From: DAOUEH01 sp034430515
Lineage (GTDB): Bacteria > Chloroflexota > Dehalococcoidia > Dehalococcoidales > RBG-16-60-22
NCBI GenBank assembly: GCA_034430515.1
Contig: DAOUEP010000027.1
Span: 1-49,125, forward strand
Length of the DNA: 49,125 bases
Reading direction: 5' to 3'
The notes under the pieces are model-generated. The model ran no database searches and was not told the origin of the DNA. It saw only the letters and a program-made list of their open reading frames with translations. Shown one piece after another: positions 1-7,671 of this stretch. A program made the translations under genes and the position numbers. The stretch's first letter is position 1; each line of letters opens with the position of its first letter.

Positions 1-25
1 CGCTAGCCCCTCTCAAAATAATCTT

Positions 26-49
26 CCCCCTTCCCCCAGGGGAAGGGGG
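26..49. repeat. G/C-rich palindrome, fragment of the dispersed repeat family
   Basis: An 11-base stem (26-36 with 39-49) closes a two-base loop. The C-tract/G-tract palindrome resembles the inner palindromes of the full-length repeats further along the window. It lies just past the 3' end of comM and could help end its transcript, but there is no T-run. Confidence 0.5.
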
Positions 50-81
50 ATAAAGGGGGATGGGGGAACAGAGATTAAGGG

Positions 82-1605
82 CTAATCGTCGGCGCGGCGC
101 GGGCGGTACTGGACGGCCTCGGCAACGTGGTGGGTCTTAATTATATCGCTGGCCTCCAGGTCGGCGATGGTCAGCGCCAGCTTGAGGATGCGGTGGAAGG
201 CGCGGGCGGAAAGATGCAGCTGGTTCATGGCCGTCTTGAGCAGCCCCTGGGCGGCCTCCTCCACCTGGCACAGCTCGCGTATCTCGGCGGGGGTCATCTC
301 GGCGTTGCTGGTAAGAGCCGTCTCCTTAAAGCGCTTGAGCTGTCGGGCGCGGGCCGCCGCCACCCTGGCCTGCACGGCTTGCGAAGGCTCGCCGAGACGG
401 TCGTCGGTGAGCTTTTCGTAGTCGATGTGGGGCACCTCGACGAAGATGTCCACCCGGTCGAGGAAAGGCCCGCTGATGCGCCGCTGGTAGCGCGCCACCA
501 GCCCCGGCGGGCAGGTGCAGACGTGGAAGGGGTCGCCGTGGAAACCGCAGGGGCAGGGATTCATCGCCCCCACCAGCATGAAGCTGGCCGGGAAGGTTAC
601 CCGCCCCTGGGCGCGCGAGATGGTGACGACCTTGTCCTCCAGCGGCTGGCGCAGCACCTCCAGCAGGGAGTGCCCGAACTCGGGCAGCTCGTCGAGGAAG
701 AGCACGCCGCGGTGGGAGAGGCTGATTTCCCCCGGGTGCGGCCAGTGCCCCCCGCCCACCAGCCCGGCGTTGGAGATGGTGTGGTGTGGGGCGCGGAAGG
801 GCCGCTGGCGTATCAGAGAGCTGTCCGCCGGCAGCAGCCCGCTGACGCTGTAGATTTTGGTTACCTCCAGCGACTCGCCGGCGGTCATCGGCGGCAGGAT
901 GGTGGGCAGCGAGCGGGCCAGCAGGGTCTTGCCGCTGCCCGGCGGGCCGCACATAATCATGTTGTGGGCCCCGGCGGCGGCCACTTCCAAAGCGCGCTTG
1001 ACGTGCTCCTGCCCCTTGATGTCGCTTAGGTCGGTGAGGTGGGACAGGGACGCCGGTTCGATTTCGGATGCCTCCGGCCGGTACTCCGGGGCGGCTGTCT
1101 CGCCGCGCAGGTAGCTCACCAGCTGGGTCAGCGATTTCATGGGGATAATCCTGATACCTTCGATGACCGAGGCCTCGGCGGCGTCGGCATCTGGCACGAT
1201 GACGCTGGGGATGCCTTCCGCCTGGGCCAGGGCCACCATGGGCAGGACGCCGTTGGTGTGGCGCAGGCCGCCGTCCAGGGAAAGCTCGCCGAGGAACATT
1301 GTATCGCTTACGTCGGCGCTGACCTGCCCCGAACTCAGCAGGATGCCCACGGCGATGGGCAGGTCGTAGGCGGGGCCGGCCTTCTTGAGGTTGGCGGGGG
1401 CCAGGTTGACGACGATGCGCCGGGTGGGGAAGCTGCCGCCGGAGTTGCGGATGGCGGCGCGGACGCGCTCGCGGGCCTCCTGCACGGCGGCGTCCGGCAG
1501 GCCGACGATGGTAAAGGACGGCAGCCCGGCGGAGATGTCCACCTCCACCTCGACGACGGCCCCGTCCAGCCCCACGATGGCGCCGCTGCGTACCTTGGCT
1601 AACAT
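82..1605 (-). CDS. comM: ComM/YifB-family Mg-chelatase-like AAA+ ATPase
   Basis: 507 aa, the usual length for the family. ComM is a helicase that promotes branch migration during natural transformation; many anaerobes carry it without proven competence. The N-terminal ChlI-type domain (about 1-170) is followed by an AAA+ Mg-chelatase domain with Walker A GPPGSGKT at 220-227, a Walker B region around LFLDELPEF, the conserved MNPCPCG stretch and a C-terminal Mg_chelatase_C domain ending near YRPRR. The ATG at 1605 starts 7 bases after a good -10 box, with no Shine-Dalgarno site between, so the mRNA is probably leaderless. The function is family knowledge; the leaderless start is inference. Confidence 0.93.
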   Translation of the reverse strand: MLAKVRSGAIVGLDGAVVEVEVDISAGLPSFTIVGLPDAAVQEARERVRAAIRNSGGSFPTRRIVVNLAPANLKKAGPAYDLPIAVGILLSSGQVSADVSDTMFLGELSLDGGLRHTNGVLPMVALAQAEGIPSVIVPDADAAEASVIEGIRIIPMKSLTQLVSYLRGETAAPEYRPEASEIEPASLSHLTDLSDIKGQEHVKRALEVAAAGAHNMIMCGPPGSGKTLLARSLPTILPPMTAGESLEVTKIYSVSGLLPADSSLIRQRPFRAPHHTISNAGLVGGGHWPHPGEISLSHRGVLFLDELPEFGHSLLEVLRQPLEDKVVTISRAQGRVTFPASFMLVGAMNPCPCGFHGDPFHVCTCPPGLVARYQRRISGPFLDRVDIFVEVPHIDYEKLTDDRLGEPSQAVQARVAAARARQLKRFKETALTSNAEMTPAEIRELCQVEEAAQGLLKTAMNQLHLSARAFHRILKLALTIADLEASDIIKTHHVAEAVQYRPRRADD

Positions 1606-1612
1606 CGGCCCT

Positions 1613-1642
1613 ATTGTAGCTTAAAGACGGGCCAGATGGCAA
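1613..1642 (-). promoter_or_regulatory. promoter of comM
   Basis: On the minus strand, TTGCCA (1642-1637) is followed by an 18-base spacer and TACAAT (1618-1613). A start site 7 bases further falls at about 1606-1605, on the A of the comM ATG. Confidence 0.55.
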
Positions 1643-1657
1643 AGAGGAGGTGGTATC

Positions 1658-1736
1658 TACGGCATAAGCCGAGGATGTGCCGAGGGTGGTTTGGGTGGGA
1701 ATAGATAACTCCGAGGGGCGGGGGCTGGAAAATTAA
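1658..1736 (+). repeat. dispersed modular repeat, copy A (short form)
   Basis: Contains the 15-base core GGGTGGGAATAGATA at 1693-1707, preceded by the AAGCCG..GATG..GCCGAGGG module that also precedes the core in the copy near 10.3 kb, and followed by a CCGAGGGGCGG tail. It fills the gap between comM and the tRNA-Gly gene. The rest of 1606-1748 shows nothing else beyond the comM promoter. Confidence 0.75.
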
Positions 1737-1748
1737 GCCAGAAAGAAA

Positions 1749-1824
1749 TGGAGCGGAAGACGAGATTCGAACTCGCGACCTTCTCCTTGGCAAGGAGACG
1801 TTCTAGCCACTGAACTACTTCCGC
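1749..1824 (-). tRNA. tRNA-Gly (anticodon GCC)
   Basis: A full cloverleaf on the minus strand: acceptor GCGGAAG pairs with CTTCCGC, the anticodon loop is TTGCCAA, and the T arm is GGTTCGAATC-like (GAGTTCGAATCTC). A 3' CCA is encoded at 1751-1749. Confidence 0.95.
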
Positions 1825-1833
1825 CCGCTGGCG

Positions 1834-1910
1834 TGGTGCCGAGGCCCAGATTTGAACTGGGGACACCTTGATTTTCAGTCAAGTGCTCTACCAACTGAGC
1901 TACCTCGGCA
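1834..1910 (-). tRNA. tRNA-Phe (anticodon GAA)
   Basis: Cloverleaf on the minus strand with acceptor GCCGAGG / CCTCGGC, anticodon loop CTGAAAA and T loop TTCAAAT. The 3' CCA is encoded at 1836-1834. It lies immediately upstream of tRNA-Gly and is probably co-transcribed with it. Confidence 0.95.
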
Positions 1911-1972
1911 AACAGCTATATTTTACTTGAGAACAGGGTTGCAGTCAAGAATGAAGCGCGCGGTAAAAATCC

Positions 1973-2368
1973 TCATCGCAATTTCCATATATCCAGCCAG
2001 TGGAGCGGCAGGAGCTCCTTCAGGGTAATCGTTTCCTGCTGGCTGAGGATTATCTTCGTCGCCGCGTTGGCCGGGTTAATCTGGTAAATCAGCTCCCGGC
2101 ACCTCCCGCAGGGCGTGGCGGGCTCTTTTTTCAGGTTAACGGCGGCCAGCATCTCGATTTCCGACTCGTGGTGCTTGAGCATCTCGGCGATGGCAGAGTG
2201 CTCGGCGCAGAAGCCGATGCCGCAGGACGCATCGATGCAAACGCCGGTATACACGTTACCGGCCCTGGTCAGTATCGCCGCCCCTACGGAGCCGCTTTCA
2301 CACTCGCGGCTGGGCTTATAGACGCCGGTTACGCTATGGGCTTTATCAATCAGTTCCGGTATGGTCAT
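1973..2368 (-). CDS. cytidine deaminase-like zinc enzyme
   Basis: 131 aa from the ATG at 2368, which has a good AGGAGA site 7 bases upstream; a longer reading from TTG/CTG codons upstream lacks one. The zinc deaminase signature is complete: C54-A55-E56 and P86-C87-xx-C90, giving three Cys ligands and the catalytic Glu as in tetrameric cytidine deaminases. It would deaminate cytidine/deoxycytidine to uridine in pyrimidine salvage. A blasticidin-S deaminase-like or other nucleoside deaminase specificity cannot be excluded. The promoter region is shared divergently with the MFS gene. Confidence 0.82.
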   Translation of the reverse strand: MTIPELIDKAHSVTGVYKPSRECESGSVGAAILTRAGNVYTGVCIDASCGIGFCAEHSAIAEMLKHHESEIEMLAAVNLKKEPATPCGRCRELIYQINPANAATKIILSQQETITLKELLPLHWLDIWKLR

Positions 2369-2399
2369 TGTTGAGTCTCCTGTTCTTGTTATCAGCACT

Positions 2400-2460
2400 A
2401 TTATACCTTATCCCCCGATTGACAACCTTATTCCGATATGTAATGATATATCGTTATAAT
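2400..2460. promoter_or_regulatory. divergent promoter region, cytidine deaminase / MFS exporter
   Basis: A minus-strand TATAAT lies at 2405-2400 for the deaminase. A plus-strand TATAAT lies at 2455-2460, 21 bases before the MFS ATG. A TTGACA at 2419-2424 is 30 bases from the latter, too far to pair with it; weaker -35 boxes or a different -10 (near 2441) must be used. Confidence 0.45.
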
Positions 2461-2481
2461 TTGCCGGCGAGGGTGGAGCGC

Positions 2482-3729
2482 ATGTCTGACCAGGTCGCTG
2501 CCGAGGCTAGCCACAGGAAAATCTGGGGCATGCACCACAATATCTTCTTCCTGGGGCTGGTCAGCCTCCTCACCGATACTTCCAGCGAGATGATTTTCAC
2601 CCTCGTTCCCCTCTTTGTCTTTAATGTCCTCGGTGCCGGTGCCCTGGTGGTTGGTCTTATCGGCGGCCTCTCCGAGAGCTTCGATGCCATTTTCCGTATC
2701 TTCAGCGGCCGGCTCAGCGACCGCATTAAAAAGCGCAAGCTACTGGCGGTGCTCGGCTACGGTTTCTCCACCCTGTGCAAGCCCTTCATGCTGCTGGCCT
2801 CGGTATGGGGCGGGGTGCTGGCCGTCCGCTTCGGCGACCGGGTCGGCAAAGGTATCCGTACCTCGCCGCGCGATGCCCTCATCGCCGATTCCGTCGGTCT
2901 GGACAAAAGGGGCAAAGGCTTTGGCATCCACCGCGCCATGGATACCGCCGGGGCGGTCATCGGCCTGGCCATCGCCGCCGTCATCATCTACGCTATCCAG
3001 GGCGGCAGCCTCGACCTCGGTAAGGAGTCTTACCGCTGGCTGGTAATCGTGGGGGTGATACCCGCCGTGCTGGCGGTGCTGGTCCTGCTGGCCTTCGTCC
3101 ACGAAAGGGGCCTGCCGAAAAGCTCCGCACCGAAGGCCGCCGACCTCGTGGCGCCGGCAGCCGCCTTCAGCACCCGGTTCAAGCTTTACCTGGCTATCAT
3201 GGCTATCTTTACCCTGGGCAACTCCAGCGATTTTTTCGTCATCCTGCGGGCGCAGAACCTGGGCACTAACGTTCTGAACATCACCCTGATGCTCGTCCTG
3301 TTCAATGTTACCTACGTCGCCACCTCGGTGCCGGCGGGCATACTCTCCGACCGCCTCGGGCGGCGGGGGCTTATCGCCCTGGGCTGGACAATCTACGCCC
3401 TCGTCTATCTCGGCTTCGCCCTGGCGACGAATATATGGCAGGTCTGGGTGCTCTTCGCCGGTTACGGCGTCTATTACGGCATCGTGGAGGGCGTGGCCCG
3501 CGCCTTTGTCGCCGACCTCGTCCCCCCGGCCAGAAGGGGCACGGCCTACGGCTATTATCACGGCGTGGTAGGGCTGACGCTGCTGCCGGCGAGCGTCCTG
3601 GCCGGTTGGCTGTGGAGTGTTTTAAGCCCGGCGGCGCCGTTCTATCTGGGGGCCGGTATGGCCTTCCTGGCGTTGCTGGCGTTGCTGGCGCTGCTGAAGG
3701 AGCCGCGTAGAAGCGCTATTCCAGTATAA
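2482..3729 (+). CDS. major facilitator superfamily transporter
   Basis: 415 aa from the ATG at 2482, preceded by GGTGGAG; the open frame extends further upstream but has no better site. It has about 11-12 hydrophobic segments and the MFS signatures: SLLTDTSSEM in the first helix, a loop 2-3 motif GRLSDRIKKRK, the stretch DRVGKGIRTSPRDALIADS and a second-half repeat of the loop motif (ILSDRLGRRG). This subgroup of MFS proteins is usually annotated as drug or small-molecule efflux; the substrate is unknown. The 3' end overlaps panC on the opposite strand by 14 bases. Confidence 0.88.
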   Translation: MSDQVAAEASHRKIWGMHHNIFFLGLVSLLTDTSSEMIFTLVPLFVFNVLGAGALVVGLIGGLSESFDAIFRIFSGRLSDRIKKRKLLAVLGYGFSTLCKPFMLLASVWGGVLAVRFGDRVGKGIRTSPRDALIADSVGLDKRGKGFGIHRAMDTAGAVIGLAIAAVIIYAIQGGSLDLGKESYRWLVIVGVIPAVLAVLVLLAFVHERGLPKSSAPKAADLVAPAAAFSTRFKLYLAIMAIFTLGNSSDFFVILRAQNLGTNVLNITLMLVLFNVTYVATSVPAGILSDRLGRRGLIALGWTIYALVYLGFALATNIWQVWVLFAGYGVYYGIVEGVARAFVADLVPPARRGTAYGYYHGVVGLTLLPASVLAGWLWSVLSPAAPFYLGAGMAFLALLALLALLKEPRRSAIPV

Positions 3730-4546
3730 CGTTATCAATGAGCCTCGTTTTACCTATCTTCACCGCCAGCGATACCAGCGCCGGGGGCCGGAGGCGGTGC
3801 ATCTCCTTGAGGGTGATGGCATCGGCCACGGAGACGTAGTCGATGTCGGCCAGGGGCTCTTTCTCGATAAGCTCGGTCATCTCGCGGCGGATGGCGCCGG
3901 CGTCCTTCTCGCCCCGCGCCCAGTGCCGCCGGGCCAGCTCCAGCGCCCGGTAGAGGACGGCAGCGGCCTGACGCTGCTCGGCGTTGAGGTAGGTATTGCG
4001 GCTGCTCATGGCCAGGCCGTCGGACTCGCGCACGGTGGGGCAGGCCACCACCGCCAGGTTCATGTTGAGGTCGCCGACCATCTTCTTGATGACGGCCAGC
4101 TGCTGGGCGTCCTTCTGGCCGAAGTAGGCCTTGTCCGGGCTGACGATATTGAACAGTTTGGCGACGACGGTGGCCACGCCGCGAAAGTGGCCGGGGCGGC
4201 TGGCGCCTTCCAGCCGGCTGGCAACGTCGCCCGGCGTTACCCAGGTATCGCCGCCCTCCGGGTACATCTCCTCGACTTCCGGCATGAAGCAAATATCGGT
4301 CAGCGGCTCTAAAAGCCCCAGGTCGCGCTCGGTATCGCGGGGATAGCCCCGGAAGTCTTCCTTGGGGCCGAACTGGGTGGGGTTGACGAAGATGCTGGCG
4401 ACGACGGTCGGGCACTCTTCCCGGGCGCGTCTTACCAGCGCCAGGTGGCCTTCGTGGAGGTAGCCCATAGTGGGGACGAAGCCGACCGGCGCGGCGGCCT
4501 GGAGCCGCATTGCCCGCATCTCTGGAATTGTCTTGATGACCTGCAT
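3716..4546 (-). CDS. panC: pantothenate synthetase
   Basis: 276 aa, standard family length. It condenses pantoate and beta-alanine with ATP to give pantothenate in the cytoplasm. The nucleotide-binding HIGH-type motif is seen in TMGYLHEGH (26-34), followed by FVNPTQFGPKEDF and the conserved YFGQKDAQQ and SSRN segments. It is the last gene of the operon DUF2520 protein-panD-panB-panC, starting 25 bases after panB. Confidence 0.97.
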   Translation of the reverse strand: MQVIKTIPEMRAMRLQAAAPVGFVPTMGYLHEGHLALVRRAREECPTVVASIFVNPTQFGPKEDFRGYPRDTERDLGLLEPLTDICFMPEVEEMYPEGGDTWVTPGDVASRLEGASRPGHFRGVATVVAKLFNIVSPDKAYFGQKDAQQLAVIKKMVGDLNMNLAVVACPTVRESDGLAMSSRNTYLNAEQRQAAAVLYRALELARRHWARGEKDAGAIRREMTELIEKEPLADIDYVSVADAITLKEMHRLRPPALVSLAVKIGKTRLIDNVILE

Positions 4547-4571
4547 TTGGTTGTCTATCTGAGGGGGATTT

Positions 4572-5399
4572 TTACTCCAACCCTTTCAAGACGCTCTCGT
4601 CCATGGGGAAGCTCTGGGCGTCGGTGGGGAACTGGCGGGCCTTGACCTCCTGGTGGTACTGGGAGATAGCTGTTGACATAATATTGGCAAGCCTGGCGTA
4701 CTGCTTGGCGTGCTTGGGGACGAAGTCGGTATAGGAGCCGAGGATATCGTTGATGACCTGCACCTGGCCGTCGCAGCCGGCCCCGGCGCCGATGCCGATG
4801 GTGGGGATGCTTATCCTGCGGGTTATCAGGGTGGCCAGGGGGGCGGGGACGGTCTCCAGCACCACGGCGAAGGCTCCGGCCCGGTCGAGGGCGATGGCGT
4901 CGTCGAGGAGCTTTTTGGCCGCCTCCGGGGTCTTGCCCTGGATTTTATGCCCGCCGAGGGCGTTGATGGACTGGGGCGTGAGGCCGATGTGCCCCATCAC
5001 CGGGATGCCGCAGTCGACGATGCGCCGCACCTTATCGGCGACGGTGACGCCGCCTTCCAGCTTGACGGCCTGACAGCCGGTCTCCTGGAGGAAGCGCCCG
5101 GCGTTGCCCAGGGCCTGCTCGGCGCTGAGGTGGTAGGTCATGAAGGGCATGTCGCCGACGACGAGGGCGTTTTTAGCTCCGCGCACCACCGCCCTGGTGT
5201 GGTGCAGCATGACTTCCAGCGTCACCGGGATAGTAGAATCGTAGCCGAGGACGACCATCCCCAGCGAGTCGCCGACGAGGATAAGGGGCACGCCCGCTTC
5301 GTCGACGATGCGGGCGGTGGTGTAATCGTAAGCGGTGAGCATGGTAATCGGCTCGCCCTTACGTTTCATTTCCCGGATGGTACCGACGTTGACTCTCAC
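4572..5399 (-). CDS. panB: 3-methyl-2-oxobutanoate hydroxymethyltransferase
   Basis: 275 aa. It transfers a hydroxymethyl group from methylene-tetrahydrofolate to 2-oxoisovalerate, giving ketopantoate, the first committed step to pantothenate. The TIM-barrel family signatures are present: MLTAYDYTTARIVDEAGV, VGDSLGMVVLG, VVGDMPF and the conserved EGG and MGHIGLTPQ segments. It starts nine bases after panD and is followed by panC. Confidence 0.97.
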   Translation of the reverse strand: MRVNVGTIREMKRKGEPITMLTAYDYTTARIVDEAGVPLILVGDSLGMVVLGYDSTIPVTLEVMLHHTRAVVRGAKNALVVGDMPFMTYHLSAEQALGNAGRFLQETGCQAVKLEGGVTVADKVRRIVDCGIPVMGHIGLTPQSINALGGHKIQGKTPEAAKKLLDDAIALDRAGAFAVVLETVPAPLATLITRRISIPTIGIGAGAGCDGQVQVINDILGSYTDFVPKHAKQYARLANIMSTAISQYHQEVKARQFPTDAQSFPMDESVLKGLE

Positions 5400-5408
5400 G
5401 GTGTCTCC

Positions 5409-5780
5409 TTAGCTGAAAATGCGCTCGTCCACCGGCTCGATAATCTCGTTGCGCTCGTTAACGTGGATGATGATGGGCCGGTAGCCGGGGATGGCCTCCT
5501 CCGGCACCTCGTGGTAGGTGAGGATGATGCAGAGGTCGCCGGGGACGGCCAGGCGGGCCGCGGCCCCGTTGAGGCAGATTTCACCGCTGCCGGCCTTCCC
5601 CTCGATGGCGTAGGTAGTGAAGCGGGCGCCGTTATTGATGTTGAGCACCTGCACCTGCTCGTAGGGGACGATGTCGGCGGCCTGCATCAATCTGGTGTCG
5701 ATGGTGATGCTGCCCTCGTAGTTGATGTTGGCGTCGGTGACGGTGGCCCGGTGGATTTTGCTTTTGAGCATGTTTCTCAT
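5409..5780 (-). CDS. panD: aspartate 1-decarboxylase proenzyme
   Basis: 123 aa. It makes beta-alanine from aspartate using a pyruvoyl group formed by self-cleavage. The cleavage site G23-S24 lies in YEGSITID, and the conserved YAIEGKAGSGEICLNGAAA region is present. The ATG at 5780 has a GAGGGGG site upstream. No maturation factor PanM is seen nearby, as expected outside the enterobacteria. Confidence 0.96.
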   Translation of the reverse strand: MRNMLKSKIHRATVTDANINYEGSITIDTRLMQAADIVPYEQVQVLNINNGARFTTYAIEGKAGSGEICLNGAAARLAVPGDLCIILTYHEVPEEAIPGYRPIIIHVNERNEIIEPVDERIFS

Positions 5781-5805
5781 TGGACTTCCCCCTCAAGGTA
5801 TTTGG

Positions 5806-6654
5806 TCAATCGGCCTGGAGAACGGCCTCCAATTGCTTCGCCTGCTCGGCGTCTATCTTTCCCTTGGCCCGGGCGATGGGTACGGTCTGCAAGCCCAGCT
5901 CGCGGTAGGGGGCCAGCAGGGCCGGGGCCTGGTCGCCCAGGGCCTTGAGGTGCTTACTGATGGTGCCGGTATCCCCGCGGGCGATGGGCCCGGTGAGGCA
6001 GCCGGGGATGCCGATGGTCTCGATGTTGTGGAGGGTGCCGCGGATGAGAGGGAGGAGGGCCTGGGTGGCCCGGTCGGGGGGGATATTAAAGGTCTGCCAG
6101 AGGTCGGTGGCCATTTTGACCAGGGTGACCAGGTAGTTGCAGGCGAAGACGGCGGCGGCGTGGTAGGCCACTTTGTCTCCGGCCTCAAGCCTTATCCAGT
6201 GCCCGCCCAGGGCCTCGGCCATGGCCTTGAGGGTGGTCAGCAGGGGCTCTTCGGCCTCGATGCCGAAGGTGGAGCCGGGGATGTTGGCCACGGCCTCGCG
6301 GATGCCGGCGAAGGTCTGGAGGGGGTGGAAACCGCCGACCTGTGCTCCGGCCTTTCGCGCCGGCTCCAGGATGGCCACCGAATCGGCGCCGGAGCAGTGG
6401 ACGACGCTCTGGCCGCGCCGCCACTTTGCTTCGTTGGCGACGGTGCCGATGGCGTCGTCCGGCGTGGTTATAAAGATTAAGTCGGCGGCGTTGGCCACGG
6501 CCTGGTTGCTGTCCATGATGTGCAGGTTGCTGACCGCGCCGGAGGGCCGGCGCCCGCGCCGGGACGCCCCGACGAACTGGTAGCCCTTCTGGCTGAGGAG
6601 CAGCGCCAGTGCGGTTCCTACAGTACCGGCCCCGATGAATCCTATCTTGAGCAT
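5806..6654 (-). CDS. Rossmann-fold / DUF2520 oxidoreductase-like protein in the pan operon
   Basis: 282 aa from the ATG at 6654, chosen because GAGAGG sits 5 bases upstream; a TTG at 6666 would overlap the terminator tail. The N-terminal NAD(P)-binding fold is shown by GFIGAGTVGTAL with a basic SRRGRR stretch after the second strand, suggesting NADPH. The helical DUF2520 domain covers about 150-280, including HPLQTFAG and FACNYLVTLVKMATDLW. The fold resembles 6-phosphogluconate-dehydrogenase-like reductases such as ketopantoate reductase PanE. As panE is the one pantothenate step missing here, this protein is a candidate for it; that is inference, not established. Confidence 0.8.
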   Translation of the reverse strand: MLKIGFIGAGTVGTALALLLSQKGYQFVGASRRGRRPSGAVSNLHIMDSNQAVANAADLIFITTPDDAIGTVANEAKWRRGQSVVHCSGADSVAILEPARKAGAQVGGFHPLQTFAGIREAVANIPGSTFGIEAEEPLLTTLKAMAEALGGHWIRLEAGDKVAYHAAAVFACNYLVTLVKMATDLWQTFNIPPDRATQALLPLIRGTLHNIETIGIPGCLTGPIARGDTGTISKHLKALGDQAPALLAPYRELGLQTVPIARAKGKIDAEQAKQLEAVLQAD

Positions 6655-6664
6655 CTTACCTCTC

Positions 6665-6697
6665 AAATAAAAAACCCTCTCAGCTAGACTGAGAGGG
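6665..6697 (-). terminator. intrinsic terminator in the pan leader (attenuator)
   Basis: Minus strand: a perfect 9-base stem CCCTCTCAG / CTGAGAGGG with a 5-base loop, followed by TTTTTTATTT. It ends only about 11 bases before the first ATG of the pan operon, with the ribosome site right behind the T-run. A terminator here makes sense only if read-through is regulated. Confidence 0.8.
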
Positions 6698-6805
6698 CAA
6701 AAGTGACAGGGTTGTATTGGTGCCGTCTCGGTCGTTGCCGATCCAAGCGACTTATTTTATTAAGGTCAATACTCCCGGCTCACCGCCATTACGGTCGGTG
6801 GCCTA
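6698..6805 (-). ncRNA. structured 5' leader of the pan operon, candidate pan-motif RNA
   Basis: From the predicted start at about 6805 the RNA immediately forms a hairpin (6803-6777): GGC, CACCG, a bulged A, CC, loop GUAAU, GG, CGGUG, a bulged A, GCC. A hairpin with two bulged adenosines upstream of panB/C/D genes is the published description of the pan RNA motif, known from Chloroflexota among others. A second, less regular hairpin (around TCGG/CCGA) sits inside a GTATTG/CAATAC helix before the terminator. The family assignment is from memory of the motif, not a covariance search. Confidence 0.55.
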
Positions 6806-6811
6806 CTATAA

Positions 6812-6841
6812 ATTCTACGCCTGTTCTTTCTCTCCTGTCAA
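6812..6841 (-). promoter_or_regulatory. promoter of the pan operon
   Basis: Minus strand TTGACA (6841-6836), 18-base spacer, TAGAAT (6817-6812). The predicted start near 6805 puts the two-bulge hairpin at the very 5' end of the RNA. Confidence 0.7.
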
Positions 6842-6846
6842 GTGGA

Positions 6847-6874
6847 TTGATATCACAAAACGGTATGTTATAAT
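6847..6874 (+). promoter_or_regulatory. promoter of hisA-hisI
   Basis: TTGATA (6847-6852), 16-base spacer, TATAAT (6869-6874) with an extended TG upstream. The -35 boxes of this and the opposing pan promoter are only five bases apart, so the two probably compete. Confidence 0.7.
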
Positions 6875-6922
6875 GAAAATACCATTGATTTTTGCCCGAT
6901 TTCCCCGCTGAGGAGGCCCCAA

Positions 6923-7642
6923 ATAGAAGTAATACCGGCCATCGACCTGCGCGGCGGGCGCTGCGTGCGCCTCTACCAGGGCGATTACAACCAGGAGACA
7001 GTCTTCGCCGACGACCCGCTGGAGGTAGCCCTCCGGTGGCAGTCGCTGGGGGCGCCGCGCCTGCACGTGGTTGACCTCGACGGCGCCGCCTCCGGCCGGG
7101 TGGAGAACCTGGAAATCATCCGCGACATCGCCCGGGCTATACTCATCCCCGTCCAGATGGGCGGCGGCATCCGCGACCTGGCCACCGTCGAGAGCCTGCT
7201 TAAGGAGGGCATCGAGCGCGTGATACTGGGGACGGCCGCCGCCGAAGACCACGACCTCATCAAAGATGCCTGCCGGCGCTTCCGCGACTCGCTCGTCGTC
7301 GGCATCGACGCCCGCGAAGGTCTGGTCGCCACGCGGGGCTGGCTCAAGGACACCGGCCAGCCGGCGCTGGAGCTGGCCCGGGATATGGCCGACCTAGGCG
7401 TACGGCGCTTCGTCTATACCGATATTGGCCGCGACGGCACCCTGACCGAGCCGAACTTCGCCGCCATCGCCGAGATAATCGAGGCGCTGCGGGTGCCGGT
7501 CATCGCCGCCGGCGGCATTACCACCATCAACCACCTCCAGATGCTGGACAAGCTCGGCGCCGAGGGGGCCATCGTGGGACGGGCGCTCTATACCGGGGAT
7601 ATCGAGTTCAAGGCGGCGCTTAAGGCGACCAGCCGGCTGTAA
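6923..7642 (+). CDS. hisA: HisA, ProFAR isomerase, with apparent AUA start
   Basis: 239 aa. It isomerises the ribosyl group of ProFAR in histidine synthesis. The N-terminus reads (ATA)-EVIPAIDLRGG, as in all HisA proteins, and an AGGAGG site ends 6 bases before that ATA. No ATG, GTG or TTG lies between the ribosome site and the conserved residues; the first is a GTG at 6965, which would delete the catalytic Asp in AIDLRGG. Other HisA hallmarks are QMGGGIRD, VGIDAREG, TDIGRDGTL and AAGGITT. The bifunctional PriA form is not excluded. hisI follows after 29 bases. Confidence 0.93.
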   Translation: MEVIPAIDLRGGRCVRLYQGDYNQETVFADDPLEVALRWQSLGAPRLHVVDLDGAASGRVENLEIIRDIARAILIPVQMGGGIRDLATVESLLKEGIERVILGTAAAEDHDLIKDACRRFRDSLVVGIDAREGLVATRGWLKDTGQPALELARDMADLGVRRFVYTDIGRDGTLTEPNFAAIAEIIEALRVPVIAAGGITTINHLQMLDKLGAEGAIVGRALYTGDIEFKAALKATSRL

Positions 7643-7671
7643 AAGATAAGATACGAGGAAGGGTTATATCC

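Noticed and set aside
1611..1866. Two overlapping minus-strand frames across the tRNA-Gly gene
   Set aside because: They run through tRNA sequence and a repeat copy; the peptide part VIYSHP-like is just the translated repeat core.
2419..2460. TTGACA and TATAAT read as one promoter for the MFS gene
   Set aside because: The spacer is 30 bases, far from the 16-18 needed; only the -10 can be supported.
6655..6850. T-box or FMN/SAM-type riboswitch before the pan operon
   Set aside because: No T-box sequence or other conserved riboswitch core is visible; the two-bulged-A hairpin fits the pan motif better.
6926..6967. GTG at 6965 as the hisA start
   Set aside because: It would delete the conserved AIDLRGG segment with the catalytic Asp, and no ribosome site precedes it.
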